From Xinfangfangia pollutisoli (GTDB lineage Bacteria > Pseudomonadota > Alphaproteobacteria > Rhodobacterales > Rhodobacteraceae): 64,000 bases of DNA. The translations under genes were made by a program, and so were the position numbers. The DNA lies in the NCBI RefSeq assembly GCF_020179405.1, contig NZ_JAICBZ010000005.1:1-64000 (forward strand). Reading direction: 5' to 3'. The notes under the pieces were generated by a model. It was not told the DNA's origin, searched no databases, and worked only from the letters and a program-made list of their open reading frames with translations. Positions 17,028 to 26,190 of the stretch are shown here, piece after piece (the first letter of the stretch is position 1; each line of letters starts with the position of its first letter).

Positions 17028-17510
17028 GCCGCGCCTGTCCTCGTGCGGCTCGATCAGGATATGGCCATTGGTCTCCAGCGTGGCGCGCTTGATATGCGCC
17101 ACCTCGCTGCAGCCGGCGATCCGCATCGCGTTCAGGAAATCCTCGTTGCTGACCAATTCGCGCCGCAGCGCCTGTTGGTCGACCTTGCCATTCTCGGCCA
17201 GCAGCGTCGGATTGCCCTCGGCCAGGCCCCGGATCCAGCGCGACCGGGCCGAGCCCAGCGCCACCAGATAATTCAGCCCGATCAGCGTGACGGCCATGAT
17301 CGCCGCCCCGGTCAGGGAATTGTCGCCGCCATTGATGCCGTTCTGCACCGCATTGCCGATCAGGATCAGCAGGATCATGTCGAACGGGGTGAACTGGCCG
17401 ATGGCGCGCTTGCCCGAGACGCGCAGCAAAAGCGTCACCAGCGCATAGATCACCACCCCGCGCAGCACGAAATGCCACCAGGGCGCCGACATCTGCCACA
17501 GATCCTGCAT
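17025..17510 (-). CDS. DUF421 (YetF-like) membrane protein
   Basis: 161 residues. Three hydrophobic segments near the N-terminus (WWHFVLRGVVIYALVTLLL; FDMILLILIGNAV; AAIMAVTLIGLNYLVAL) precede a soluble domain with LRRELVSNEDFLNAMR, the signature of the YetF/DUF421 family. Start chosen at MQDLWQM (17510); the upstream extension lacks family features. It ends inside a palindrome. The gene follows anmK by 10 bases and is probably co-transcribed. The cellular role of YetF proteins is not firmly known. Confidence 0.9.
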   Translation of the reverse strand: MQDLWQMSAPWWHFVLRGVVIYALVTLLLRVSGKRAIGQFTPFDMILLILIGNAVQNGINGGDNSLTGAAIMAVTLIGLNYLVALGSARSRWIRGLAEGNPTLLAENGKVDQQALRRELVSNEDFLNAMRIAGCSEVAHIKRATLETNGHILIEPHEDRRG

Positions 17511-17520
17511 GAAGGCCCCC

Positions 17521-18642
17521 TTAGCCCGCGGTCTCGGGCCGGCTGATCTCGCCCCCGCCCACCGCGGCGGCGACGCCCGTCGTGCCCGTGCACGAGGTGG
17601 GCAAGCCGCGCGCCACCCGCACCGCCAGGAAGGCGAAGGCCTGGGCTTCCAGCATGTCGCCATCCAGGCCCGCGGCCTCGACCGGCTCGACGGGGCAAGG
17701 GAATTGCCGGGCCAGATGGCGCATCAAGACCGGGTTGTGCCGCCCGCCGCCGGTGACCAGTAGGCGCGAGATCGGCTGCGGAAAATGCTCGGCCCCCTTC
17801 ACCACGGCGGCTGCCGCCGCGGCGGTCAGGGTGGCCGCGGCGGCGGGGGTGGAAAGCCCTTTCACCGCGGCGGCAAGGCCCGGAAAATCGTTGCGGTCCA
17901 GACTTTTGGGCGGGATGCGGTAGAAGAAGGGATCGGCCAGGAAGGCCTCGATCACCGACTTTTTCACCCGTCCCTTCGCCGCCACCCTGCCGCCCTCGTC
18001 ATGGCTTTGGCCCAAGGCCCGGCGCATCAGATCGTTGATCGGCGCATTGGCCGGGCCGGTATCGAAGGCCAGAAGCGCGCCCGGAACCTCGGGCCCCGGC
18101 GCCGAAGGGTCGATCCAGGTCAGATTGCCGACGCCGCCCAGGTTCAGGAAAGCCAAGGGCGCCGTCGCGCCGATCTTCTTGGCCAGCGCGAAATGGTAGA
18201 AGGGCGCCAGAGGCGCGCCCTGGCCGCCAAAGCGGATATCGGCAGAACGGAAATCCCAGACCACCGGCAGGCCCAGCACCTCGGCCAGAAGTGCGCCATT
18301 GCCGGCCTGATGCGTGCCCCGCCCGCGCGGATCATGCGCCAGGGTCTGGCCGTGGAACCCGACCAGCGCCGCGCCGGAAAAGCGCGACAGCACTTCGGCA
18401 TGGGCGGTTTCCACCACTTCGGCCGCCGCAGCCACGCCCGGCCCGCCCGGCCATTGACCCAGCGCCGCGCGCAGGGTGGCCTGTTCGGCCTCGGAATAGG
18501 GGCGATAGGCATGGGGGCCGAACTCCAGCACCCGGTGCCCGTCGGTCAGCACCATGGCCGCATCGACCCCGTCCAGCGAGGTACCCGACATGGCGCCAAG
18601 GGCCCAGATCGGCCCGGCTTTCGGCACGCTGCCCTTCGCCAT
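17521..18642 (-). CDS. anmK: anhydro-N-acetylmuramic acid kinase
   Basis: Phosphorylates and opens 1,6-anhydroMurNAc during cell-wall recycling. 373 residues from the ATG at 18642. The ATP-binding signature [14 protein letters not shown] lies at about residues 16-29, [12 protein letters not shown] in the middle, and [14 protein letters not shown] near 295. The longer frame to 18699 overlaps the tyrS start and has no RBS. It is head-to-head with tyrS (55 bases apart) and followed by the DUF421 gene. murI elsewhere in the window serves the same wall metabolism. Confidence 0.95.
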   Translation of the reverse strand: MAKGSVPKAGPIWALGAMSGTSLDGVDAAMVLTDGHRVLEFGPHAYRPYSEAEQATLRAALGQWPGGPGVAAAAEVVETAHAEVLSRFSGAALVGFHGQTLAHDPRGRGTHQAGNGALLAEVLGLPVVWDFRSADIRFGGQGAPLAPFYHFALAKKIGATAPLAFLNLGGVGNLTWIDPSAPGPEVPGALLAFDTGPANAPINDLMRRALGQSHDEGGRVAAKGRVKKSVIEAFLADPFFYRIPPKSLDRNDFPGLAAAVKGLSTPAAAATLTAAAAAAVVKGAEHFPQPISRLLVTGGGRHNPVLMRHLARQFPCPVEPVEAAGLDGDMLEAQAFAFLAVRVARGLPTSCTGTTGVAAAVGGGEISRPETAG

Positions 18643-18697
18643 CTTCCCCTTGCCCCCCTGCCCCGCTATACGGCGCCTGTTAAAGCATGAGGGCAGC

Positions 18698-19948
18698 ATG
18701 GCCTACCATCCGAAATCCGAATTTCTGCGCGTGATGTTCGAGCGCGGCTTCGTGGCCGATTGCACCGATTACCAGGCGCTGGACGAGGCGCTGATCCAGG
18801 GCGTGGTGCCGGCCTATATCGGCTATGACGCGACGGCGGCCAGCCTGCATGTCGGCCATCTGATGAACATCATGGTGCTGCGCTGGCTGCAGAAGACCGG
18901 CCACAAGCCGATCACCCTGATGGGCGGCGGCACGACCAAGGTGGGCGATCCCAGTTTCCGCAGCGAGGAACGCCCGCTGCTGACGCCCGAGAAGATCGAC
19001 GAGAACATTGCCGGGCTGAAGAAGGTCTTCGCCCGCTATCTGGACTATTCCGATGCGCCCCAGGGCGCGATCATGCTGAACAATGCCGAATGGCTGGACC
19101 AGCTGAACTATCTGGATTTCCTGCGCGACATCGGGCGGCATTTCTCGGTCAACCGGATGCTGTCCTTTGAATCGGTGAAGTCGCGGCTGGACCGCGAACA
19201 AAGCCTGTCCTTCCTTGAATTCAACTACATGATCCTGCAGGCCTATGATTTCCTTGAAATCCATCGCCGCTATGGCTGCCTGTTGCAGATGGGCGGCTCG
19301 GATCAATGGGGCAATATCGTCAACGGGATCGACCTGACCCGGCGGGTGATCGACCATGAGATCTTCGGCCTGACCACGCCGCTGCTGACCACCAGCGATG
19401 GGCGGAAGATGGGCAAATCGGCCTCGGGCGCGGTCTGGCTGAATGGCGACATGCTGAGCCCTTACGAATTCTGGCAGTTCTGGCGCAACACGACCGACGC
19501 CGATGTGGGCCGCTTCCTGAAGATCTTCACCGAACTGCCGGTTGAAGAATGCGACCGTCTGGGCGCGCTGCAAGGCGCCGAGATCAATGCGGCGAAGGTG
19601 TTGCTGGCCAATCTGGCCACCGGCCTTCTGCATGGCGAAGCGGCGGCGCAGGCGGCCGAGGCGACGGCGCGCGACGTGTTCGAAAAGGGCGGGATCGGCG
19701 AGGATCTTCCCACGGTGCGGCTGGCGCCTTCGGAACTGGCCGAGGGGATCGGCATCGTGCAGCTGTTCGTGCGCGCGGGTCTGGTGGGCAGCGGCAAGGA
19801 TGCCAAGCGCCTGATCGCCGAGGGCGGCGCGCGGATGAATGACGAGCCGGTGCTGGATGCGGGCTTGCGGCTTGGCGCGGGCGAATTCGCCGAGCCGGTG
19901 AAGCTGACCGCGGGCCGCAAGCGCCATGCGCTGGTGGTGATCGACTAA
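18698..19948 (+). CDS. tyrS: tyrosyl-tRNA synthetase
   Basis: Class I aminoacyl-tRNA synthetase, 416 residues. The HIGH-type motif is HVGH at 51-54, the KMSKS-type motif is KMGKS near 237-241, [11 protein letters not shown] lies in between, and a C-terminal S4 RNA-binding domain covers about 350-416. The start at 18698 matches [10 protein letters not shown]; the upstream open frame overlaps the divergent anmK and is rejected. No T-box or leader was seen. Certain. Confidence 0.98.
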   Translation: MAYHPKSEFLRVMFERGFVADCTDYQALDEALIQGVVPAYIGYDATAASLHVGHLMNIMVLRWLQKTGHKPITLMGGGTTKVGDPSFRSEERPLLTPEKIDENIAGLKKVFARYLDYSDAPQGAIMLNNAEWLDQLNYLDFLRDIGRHFSVNRMLSFESVKSRLDREQSLSFLEFNYMILQAYDFLEIHRRYGCLLQMGGSDQWGNIVNGIDLTRRVIDHEIFGLTTPLLTTSDGRKMGKSASGAVWLNGDMLSPYEFWQFWRNTTDADVGRFLKIFTELPVEECDRLGALQGAEINAAKVLLANLATGLLHGEAAAQAAEATARDVFEKGGIGEDLPTVRLAPSELAEGIGIVQLFVRAGLVGSGKDAKRLIAEGGARMNDEPVLDAGLRLGAGEFAEPVKLTAGRKRHALVVID

Positions 19949-20088
19949 GGCCGCGGCCGCGCCATCGCGATCCGGCTGATCTTTCGCATCCTTCCGGGGC
20001 CGCGGCCCCGGATTGGCCCTCGTCCGGCTTGATTTCCCTGCTATCGTGACAGGGCGCATGATGCGCGTTCAACCGGAGTTTTCTGAAG

Positions 20089-20391
20089 ATGACCCTAAAG
20101 GCCCTGCTTGCCCTTGCGCTTGCCACCCCGCTTTTCGCCGGGATGGCTGCGGCAGAAGCCGTTGACGTGAACACGATCACCTGTGCCGATCTGGCGACGA
20201 TCGATGCTGAAGGTGTGACCGCCCTGATGTTCTGGGTGGACGGCTATCTGGGCGGCGTTGCGGGTGACACGAATTTTGATCTGGAACGGCTGAAGGCGAA
20301 TATCGACGGCGCGGCCGCGCTTTGCACCAGCAGCCCCGATGCCTCGCTGATCGACCTGATCTCGGCCGCCGAAGAGGCCAACACCAACTGA
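20089..20391 (+). CDS. HdeA/HdeB-like periplasmic protein
   Basis: 100 residues with a signal peptide (MTLKALLALALATPLFAGMAAAEA). The mature part has two cysteines (ITCADLATID and ALCTSSPDAS) and the block MFWVDGYLGG, as in the HdeA acid-stress chaperone family. HdeA-like proteins protect periplasmic proteins at low pH in enterobacteria; the role in Rhodobacterales is not established. It is transcribed alone and ends at a symmetrical terminator. Confidence 0.8.
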   Translation: MTLKALLALALATPLFAGMAAAEAVDVNTITCADLATIDAEGVTALMFWVDGYLGGVAGDTNFDLERLKANIDGAAALCTSSPDASLIDLISAAEEANTN

Positions 20392-20413
20392 CGGCACGGC
20401 CCCATGAAACGTC

Positions 20414-20437
20414 GAAAGGGGCCTTGCGGCCCCTTTC
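20414..20437. terminator. bidirectional terminator
   Basis: Ten-bp arms GAAAGGGGCC (20414-20423) and GGCCCCTTTC (20428-20437) with a TTGC loop, placed between the HdeA-like gene (+) and the periplasmic cyclophilin (-). Confidence 0.75.
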
Positions 20438-20439
20438 TG

Positions 20440-20992
<553 letters not shown>

Positions 20993-21003
<11 letters not shown>

Positions 21004-21502
21004 CGGCAGCCACCCGGACGGTGATCATCCGGTCCGGCGCGGCCGGCGGCTCGCCCCGGGCGATCTTGTCGACGAATTGCATCCCCGAGATCACCTGGCC
21101 ATAGACGGTATACTGGCCGTTCAGGAAGGAATTGTCGGTGAAGTTGATGAAGAACTGCGAATTCGCCGAATTCGGGTTCATCGAGCGCGCCGCGCCAAGG
21201 CTGCCGCGGGCATGCGGCACTTTGGAAAACTCGGCCGGCAGATCCGGCAGGTCCGAACCGCCCGTACCGGCGCGGCGCAGGTTGAAATTCTTCTCCATAT
21301 TGCCGTTTTCCACATCGCCGGTCTGGGCCATGAAGCCCTCGATCACGCGGTGGAAGGCCACATTGTCATAGGCTTTCGCCCGGGCCAGTTCCTTCATGCG
21401 CTCGACATGTTTCGGGGCCACGCTGGGCAGAAGCTCGATCACCACTTCGCCGTCCTTCAGCGTCATGATGATGGTGTTTTCGGGGTCCTTGATCTCGGCC
21501 AT
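20993..21502 (-). CDS. ppiB: cytoplasmic peptidyl-prolyl isomerase (cyclophilin)
   Basis: 169 residues from the ATG at 21502, without signal peptide: MAEIKDPENTIIMTLKDGEV. Active-site blocks VAFHRVIEGFMAQTGDVE, SANSQFFINFTD and YTVYGQVISGMQFVD. The reading frame stays open far upstream (to 24055) opposite pgk and fba, but that is codon-bias shadow. First gene of the two-cyclophilin operon, divergent from pgk. Confidence 0.94.
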
Positions 21503-21664
21503 TGTCCTGCCTTTCGGGGGTTTGGTGGGGCGGGAAGGTAGCGACGTGACGCCGCAAGGGGAAGGGCAAAAGCCCGTGATCCGTTGACGGGTGGGGGCAA
21601 TGTCGTGGAAACATGGGCGCGCAATGCCGGGCGGGATCGCCGGGCCAGAGGATGGGGATAACGT

Positions 21665-22855
21665 ATGGGTTGGAACACGCTGGACGATATCGCGCTTGCG
21701 GGGAAGGTTGTGCTGTGCCGGGTTGACGTCAACGTACCGATGGACGGGGACACAGTCACCGACACGACGCGGATCGACAAGATCGTGCCAACCGTTTCGG
21801 ATATTCTGACCAAGGGCGGCAAGCCGGTTCTGCTGGCCCATTTCGACCGGCCGAAGGGCAAGGTCGTGCCGGAGATGAGCCTGAAGCGCATCCTTCCCGC
21901 GCTTGAGGCGGCCCTGGGCCGCAAGGTGGTGTTCGGGGCCGATTGCGTGGGCGAAGCCGCGGCGGCGGCCATCGCGGCGGCGGGCCCGGGCGAGGTGGTG
22001 CTGCTGGAAAACACCCGCTTCCATCCGGGCGAGGAAAAGAACGACCCCGCGCTTGCGGCCGAGATAGCGAAGCTGGGCGATGTCTATGTGAACGACGCCT
22101 TTTCCGCGGCGCATCGCGCGCATGCCTCGACCGAGGGCGTGGCGCGGCTGCTGCCCAAGGCCGCGGGCCGGCTGATGGAGGCCGAACTGCGCGCGCTGGA
22201 CGCCGCCTTGGGCAGCCCGAAGCGGCCGGTCATGGCGGTTGTAGGCGGGGCCAAGGTGTCCACCAAGCTGGAACTGCTGTCGAATCTGGTGGCCAAGGTC
22301 GACAATCTGGTGATCGGCGGCGGCATGGCCAACACCTTCCTGGTGGCCCAGGGCATCGAGGTCGGCAAGTCCTTGGCCGAGCGCGACATGGCCGGCACGG
22401 CGGCCGAGATCCTGGAAAAGGCCAAGGCGGTGGGCTGCCGCATCCTGCTGCCGGTCGATGTCGTCGTGGCGCGCGAATTCAAGGCGGGGGCTGCCAGCGA
22501 GATCGTGGTGGCCAGCGCCTGCCCGGCCGATGCGATGATCCTGGATGCCGGGCCCGAAACGGTGGCGCGGATCCGTGCGGTCATGGGCCAATGCGCGACG
22601 CTGATCTGGAACGGCCCCTTGGGCGCCTTCGAGATTCCGCCCTTCGACCAGGCGACGAACCTTGCCGCGGAAGAGGCGGCGCGGCTGACGCGGGCGGGGC
22701 AGCTGATCTCGGTCGCGGGCGGGGGCGATACGGTCGCGGCGCTGAACCAGGCGGGTGCCGCGGACAGCTTTACCTTCATCTCGACCGCGGGCGGCGCCTT
22801 CCTGGAATGGATGGAAGGCAAGGATCTGCCCGGCGTCGCGGCGCTGATGGCCTAG
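21665..22855 (+). CDS. pgk: phosphoglycerate kinase
   Basis: Glycolysis/gluconeogenesis, 396 residues. [10 protein letters not shown] near 19-28 is the PGK signature, followed by [11 protein letters not shown], and the nucleotide loop [13 protein letters not shown] near 356-368. Note LAHFDRPKG where most PGKs have SHLGRPKG. The substitution is at the substrate-facing loop; I believe it occurs in related alphaproteobacteria. It is followed by a short GC hairpin (22864-22886) and then fba. Confidence 0.96.
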   Translation: MGWNTLDDIALAGKVVLCRVDVNVPMDGDTVTDTTRIDKIVPTVSDILTKGGKPVLLAHFDRPKGKVVPEMSLKRILPALEAALGRKVVFGADCVGEAAAAAIAAAGPGEVVLLENTRFHPGEEKNDPALAAEIAKLGDVYVNDAFSAAHRAHASTEGVARLLPKAAGRLMEAELRALDAALGSPKRPVMAVVGGAKVSTKLELLSNLVAKVDNLVIGGGMANTFLVAQGIEVGKSLAERDMAGTAAEILEKAKAVGCRILLPVDVVVAREFKAGAASEIVVASACPADAMILDAGPETVARIRAVMGQCATLIWNGPLGAFEIPPFDQATNLAAEEAARLTRAGQLISVAGGGDTVAALNQAGAADSFTFISTAGGAFLEWMEGKDLPGVAALMA

Positions 22856-22863
22856 GACGGCGG

Positions 22864-22886
22864 GGGGCGCGCGCCTGTCGCGCCCC
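22864..22886 (+). terminator. hairpin after pgk
   Basis: GGGGCGCG (22864-22871) pairs with CGCGCCCC (22879-22886) around a 7-base loop. No T-run, so termination is only probable. Confidence 0.4.
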
Positions 22887-22906
22887 TGCCCCAGCCCGGC
22901 CCAGCC

Positions 22907-22932
22907 CGGCGCGGCGCGGCGCGGCGCGGCGG
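22907..22932. repeat. GCGGC pentanucleotide microsatellite
   Basis: At least four exact tandem GCGGC units plus partial units in the pgk-fba spacer. Likely slippage-prone; no coding role. Confidence 0.8.
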
Positions 22933-22972
22933 GCCGCTTGCGAAACAGGCAGGCTGCTTTTTCTGTATTGTC

Positions 22973-22983
22973 GTTAGCGTTAC
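22973..22983. promoter_or_regulatory. LacI-family (CceR-like) half-palindrome upstream of fba
   Basis: GTTAGCGTTAC has the left half of a GTTANCG-NTAAC palindrome with the central CG expected for LacI-type regulators, about 65 bases before the fba start. CceR in Rhodobacter sphaeroides controls central carbon genes through a similar motif (from memory). Confidence 0.35.
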
Positions 22984-23047
22984 CCTGATTGAATGGGGCC
23001 GGTCTCGCCGCTATTCCGGGCGAGGCTCTAGCGAAGGATTGAAGACC

Positions 23048-23941
23048 ATGACCAAGGCTGAAATGACCGAACAGATCCGCAGCGGGAAGGGCTTCATCGC
23101 CGCGCTGGACCAATCGGGCGGCTCGACCCCCAAGGCGCTGAAGCAATATGGCGTCGCGGAAAGCGCCTATTCCAACGAGACCGAGATGTTCGATCTGATC
23201 CACGCCATGCGGTCGCGGATCATCAAATCGCCCGCCTTCGCCGGCGACAAGGTGGTGGGCGCGATCCTGTTCGAACAGACGATGGACCGCCAGATCGACG
23301 GCATCCCGACCGCCACCTATCTGTGGGACAAGCGCCATGTCGTGCCGTTCCTGAAGATCGACAAGGGGCTTGAGGCCGAGGTTGACGGCTGCCAGCTGAT
23401 GAAGCCGATGCCGGGGCTGGACGCGCTTCTGGACCGCGCCGCCAAGGCGGGAATCTTCGGCACCAAGGAGCGCTCGGTCGTCTCGGCCGCCAATGCCAAG
23501 GGCATTCAGGCGGTGGTCGACCAGCAATTCGAAGTGGGCGCGCAGGTCATCGCCCATGGGCTGATGCCGATCCTTGAGCCGGAAGTGACGATTTCCATCG
23601 CCGACAAGGCCGAGGCCGAGGATCTGCTGCAAAAGGCGCTGCTCAAGGGGCTGGACGCGCTGCCCGAGGGCCAGCAGGTGATGCTGAAACTGTCGCTGCC
23701 GACGGTCGACAATTTCTATGCGCCGCTGGTCGATCACCCGAAAGTGCTGAAGGTCGTGGCGCTGTCGGGCGGCCATAGCCGGGCCGAGGCCAACAAGATC
23801 CTGGCGAAGAACCGCGGCATCATCGCCTCGTTCAGCCGGGCCCTGTCCGAAGGCCTGTCGGCCCAGCAGTCGGATGCGGAATTCGACACGATGCTGCAGG
23901 GTGCGGTGACCTCGATCTACGAGGCCTCGATCGCGGGCTAA
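23048..23941 (+). CDS. fba: fructose-bisphosphate aldolase, class I
   Basis: 297 residues, no metal-site signature of class II enzymes; [21 protein letters not shown] at the N-terminus, then [13 protein letters not shown] and later VMLKLSLPT, matching the class I (Schiff-base) aldolases common in Rhodobacterales. I chose ATG 23048, with GAAGG 11 bases upstream; a TTG at 23039 is in frame but too close to the RBS. It follows pgk but has its own upstream region with a CceR-like motif. The lipoprotein gene after it is only 31 bases away. Confidence 0.93.
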   Translation: MTKAEMTEQIRSGKGFIAALDQSGGSTPKALKQYGVAESAYSNETEMFDLIHAMRSRIIKSPAFAGDKVVGAILFEQTMDRQIDGIPTATYLWDKRHVVPFLKIDKGLEAEVDGCQLMKPMPGLDALLDRAAKAGIFGTKERSVVSAANAKGIQAVVDQQFEVGAQVIAHGLMPILEPEVTISIADKAEAEDLLQKALLKGLDALPEGQQVMLKLSLPTVDNFYAPLVDHPKVLKVVALSGGHSRAEANKILAKNRGIIASFSRALSEGLSAQQSDAEFDTMLQGAVTSIYEASIAG

Positions 23942-23972
23942 GACCCCTTCCCCAGGGCTGCAGGAGAACCGC

Positions 23973-24572
23973 ATGCGCATGACATCTGCAGCCCTGGCGG
24001 CGGTGCTGGCCCTGGCCGGTTGCGTCGCCTCGCCCGGCCCCGAAACCGGCGGCACCGAAGACCTGCCGCCGGGCTATCCGCCGAAGATGGGCGCCCTGAC
24101 CGGCACGTTGGCGGGCGCGCCGGCCGCGTGGCAGACCTATGATTTCTCGATCGGCGCCTTCGATGCCTCGGCCCAGGCCAGCGCCGATTGGCAAAGCGGC
24201 GAGGTGTCGGTCTTGCTGATCGGCTATCCCCCGGGCGCGCCACAGGCCGATGCGGGGCGGCTGTGGGTCAGCGGCGACTTCGGGCAAAGCCTGCGGCGCG
24301 GCGCGGCACAGGCGCCCGAGGTCATGCTGGTGCAGGGCAAGGATCGCGACGGGCCGCGGCTGACATCGCAGGGCCAGACGGCCGAGCTGGTGATCGACAC
24401 GATCGGCCCGGCCCGGCCCGACAGCTATTCGCGGCGGGTCACCGGGCGGATCCGCGCGCGTCTGTGCCCGCAGGGCTATGCCGCAGGCGCCGCCCTGCCC
24501 GATTGCGCCGATCTGGCGCTGCGTTTCGACACGGATCTGCAGGTCAGCAGCACTTTGCCCATCACCCCTTGA
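23973..24572 (+). CDS. hypothetical lipoprotein
   Basis: 199 residues. A clear lipobox LALAGC puts the lipidated Cys at residue 18 after a short basic and hydrophobic leader (MRMTSAALAAV). The mature protein is Pro/Gly/Ala-rich at first and then contains strand-like stretches (VSVLLIGYPPG, AELVIDTIGP), with two further cysteines near the C-terminus (ARLCPQGY, LPDCADL). I do not recognise a family. It is probably co-transcribed with fba, perhaps only by proximity. Confidence 0.75.
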   Translation: MRMTSAALAAVLALAGCVASPGPETGGTEDLPPGYPPKMGALTGTLAGAPAAWQTYDFSIGAFDASAQASADWQSGEVSVLLIGYPPGAPQADAGRLWVSGDFGQSLRRGAAQAPEVMLVQGKDRDGPRLTSQGQTAELVIDTIGPARPDSYSRRVTGRIRARLCPQGYAAGAALPDCADLALRFDTDLQVSSTLPITP

Positions 24573-24601
24573 GGTCGGAAAGCGCCGAACCGCAAGCTGT
24601 T

Positions 24602-24672
24602 GAATCCTGAGCGGAAAACGCCGCCACTCGTATTTTGGCGATTCCCTTCCCGAATCAGCTGTGGCATGATTC
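24602..24672. promoter_or_regulatory. cluster of four GANTC (CcrM) sites upstream of ftsB
   Basis: GAATC 24602-24606, GATTC 24640-24644, GAATC 24652-24656, GATTC 24668-24672. CcrM methylates GANTC in alphaproteobacteria and couples division genes to replication. Four in 71 bases is dense for this GC content. Confidence 0.5.
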
Positions 24673-24714
24673 GGCCTGGAAGCCCCCGTCAGAGGGGCCA
24701 AGGGGTATCGGCAG

Positions 24715-25017
24715 ATGGCGCAGGCGGCGGCACGCAACAATATCGGCAGTCTGATCTATTTCGCCCTGGCCTTCACCCTGGGCGCCTATTTCACCTTTGC
24801 CGCGGTGCAGGGCGATTACGGCGTGTTCCGCCGGGTCGAGATCAATGCCGAAGCGGTGACCCTGACCGCCGAGCGCGACCGTCTGGCCGCCGATCTGGAC
24901 CGGATGCAGAACCTGACCAAGCGCCTGTCCGACGCCTATCTGGACCTGGACCTTCTGGACCAGCAGGCGCGCGACGTTCTGGGCTATATGCGCGGCGACG
25001 AGATCGCGATCCGCTAG
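24715..25017 (+). CDS. ftsB: septum formation initiator FtsB/DivIC-like
   Basis: 100 residues with the FtsB layout: short cytoplasmic start, one transmembrane segment (LIYFALAFTLGAYFTFAAV, about 12-30), then a coiled coil (ERDRLAADLDRMQNLTKRLS, about 52-71) and a C-terminal YLDLDLLDQQARDVLG block. FtsB joins FtsL and FtsQ in the divisome. It lies upstream of the pdh operon, a common arrangement in Rhodobacterales, but has its own GANTC-rich upstream region. Confidence 0.88.
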   Translation: MAQAAARNNIGSLIYFALAFTLGAYFTFAAVQGDYGVFRRVEINAEAVTLTAERDRLAADLDRMQNLTKRLSDAYLDLDLLDQQARDVLGYMRGDEIAIR

Positions 25018-25114
25018 GCGCCGCCGCGCCCGGCCCGGGTGCCCTTGCTTCGATTTTTGCTGCCACTGCAAACGCCGCGGGCCCATTCCGCGCATGCATG
25101 ACGCATGGGCAAAT

Positions 25115-25144
25115 TTGCGCTCGCCCTTATTTCTCCGTTACTGT
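25115..25144 (+). promoter_or_regulatory. predicted promoter of the pdh operon
   Basis: -35 TTGCGC (25115-25120), 18-base spacer, -10 TACTGT (25139-25144); predicted start near 25151, inside the palindrome at 25147-25170. Confidence 0.45.
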
Positions 25145-25146
25145 AT

Positions 25147-25170
25147 GAATGGTTTAACGTTGAACCATTC
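25147..25170. promoter_or_regulatory. 24-bp palindromic operator before pdhA
   Basis: GAATGGTT (25147-25154) and AACCATTC (25163-25170) flank a core AACGTT (25156-25161); one mismatched pair in the whole 24 bp. The central CG is typical of LacI-family operators, and its overlap with the predicted start site suggests repression. Confidence 0.6.
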
Positions 25171-25191
25171 TTGGCAAAGGGGGAGGAGCCG

Positions 25192-26178
25192 ATGGCGAAA
25201 AAGCCCGAGGCGCGGCCGAATGTCTCGAAGGACGAGTTGCTGAAATATTACCGTGACATGCTGCTGATCCGCCGCTTCGAAGAGAAGGCGGGGCAGTTGT
25301 ACGGCATGGGTCTGATCGGCGGCTTCTGTCACTTGTACATCGGTCAGGAAGCGGTCGTGGTCGGGCTGGAAGCGGCCTCGAAAGACGGCGACAAGCGGAT
25401 CACCTCGTATCGCGACCATGGCCATATGCTGGCCTGCGGCATGGATGCCAAGGGCGTGATGGCGGAACTGACCGGACGCATCGGCGGCTATTCCAAGGGC
25501 AAGGGCGGCTCGATGCACATGTTCTCGAAAGAGAAGCATTTCTACGGCGGTCACGGCATCGTCGGCGCGCAGGTGCCCTTGGGCGCAGGCCTGGCCTTCG
25601 CCGACAAATACCTTGGCAATGACAATGTGACCTTCATCTATTTCGGCGATGGCGCGGCCAATCAGGGCCAGGTCTACGAGACCTACAACATGGCCGAACT
25701 GTGGGAACTGCCGGCGATCTTCGTGATCGAGAACAACCAGTATGCGATGGGCACCAGCGTCAAGCGCTCGACCAAGTCGAAGACGCTGTTCGAACGCGGC
25801 GTGGCCTATGGCATCCCGGGCGAGCAGGTCGACGGCATGGATGTGCTGGCGGTGAAGGCCGCGGGCGAGAAGGCGGTGGCGCACTGCCGCGCCGGCAAGG
25901 GCCCCTATATCCTGGAAATGATGACCTACCGCTATCGCGGCCATTCCATGTCGGACCCGGCGAAATACCGGACCCGCGAGGAAGTGGAGAAGATCAAATC
26001 CGAGAAGGACTGCATCGAGCAGGTCCGCGACGTGCTACTGCAGGGCGGCCATGCCTCGGAAGAGGATCTGAAAGGCATCGACAAAGAGATCAAGGCGCTG
26101 GTGAACGAGGCGGCCGAGTTCTCGAAGGAAAGCCCCGAGCCGCCGGTGGACGAGCTCTGGACCGATATCTACGCCTGA
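25192..26178 (+). CDS. pdhA: pyruvate dehydrogenase E1 component, alpha subunit
   Basis: 328 residues from ATG 25192, preceded by GGGAGGAG; the frame upstream to 25105 covers the promoter and operator and is not coding. LLIRRFEEKAGQLYGMGLIGG is the E1-alpha start; the TPP motif is GDGAANQGQVYETYNMA followed by IENNQYAMGT; YRYRGHSMSDP is the conserved loop. It forms the alpha2-beta2 E1 with PdhB and oxidatively decarboxylates pyruvate. First gene of pdhA-pdhB-pdhC with 12- and 10-base gaps. Confidence 0.97.
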   Translation: MAKKPEARPNVSKDELLKYYRDMLLIRRFEEKAGQLYGMGLIGGFCHLYIGQEAVVVGLEAASKDGDKRITSYRDHGHMLACGMDAKGVMAELTGRIGGYSKGKGGSMHMFSKEKHFYGGHGIVGAQVPLGAGLAFADKYLGNDNVTFIYFGDGAANQGQVYETYNMAELWELPAIFVIENNQYAMGTSVKRSTKSKTLFERGVAYGIPGEQVDGMDVLAVKAAGEKAVAHCRAGKGPYILEMMTYRYRGHSMSDPAKYRTREEVEKIKSEKDCIEQVRDVLLQGGHASEEDLKGIDKEIKALVNEAAEFSKESPEPPVDELWTDIYA

Positions 26179-26190
26179 GGGAGGGGAATC

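Noticed and set aside
25105-25191. 29-codon extension of pdhA
   Set aside because: Covers the predicted promoter and palindromic operator; ATG 25192 has the RBS and the family N-terminus.
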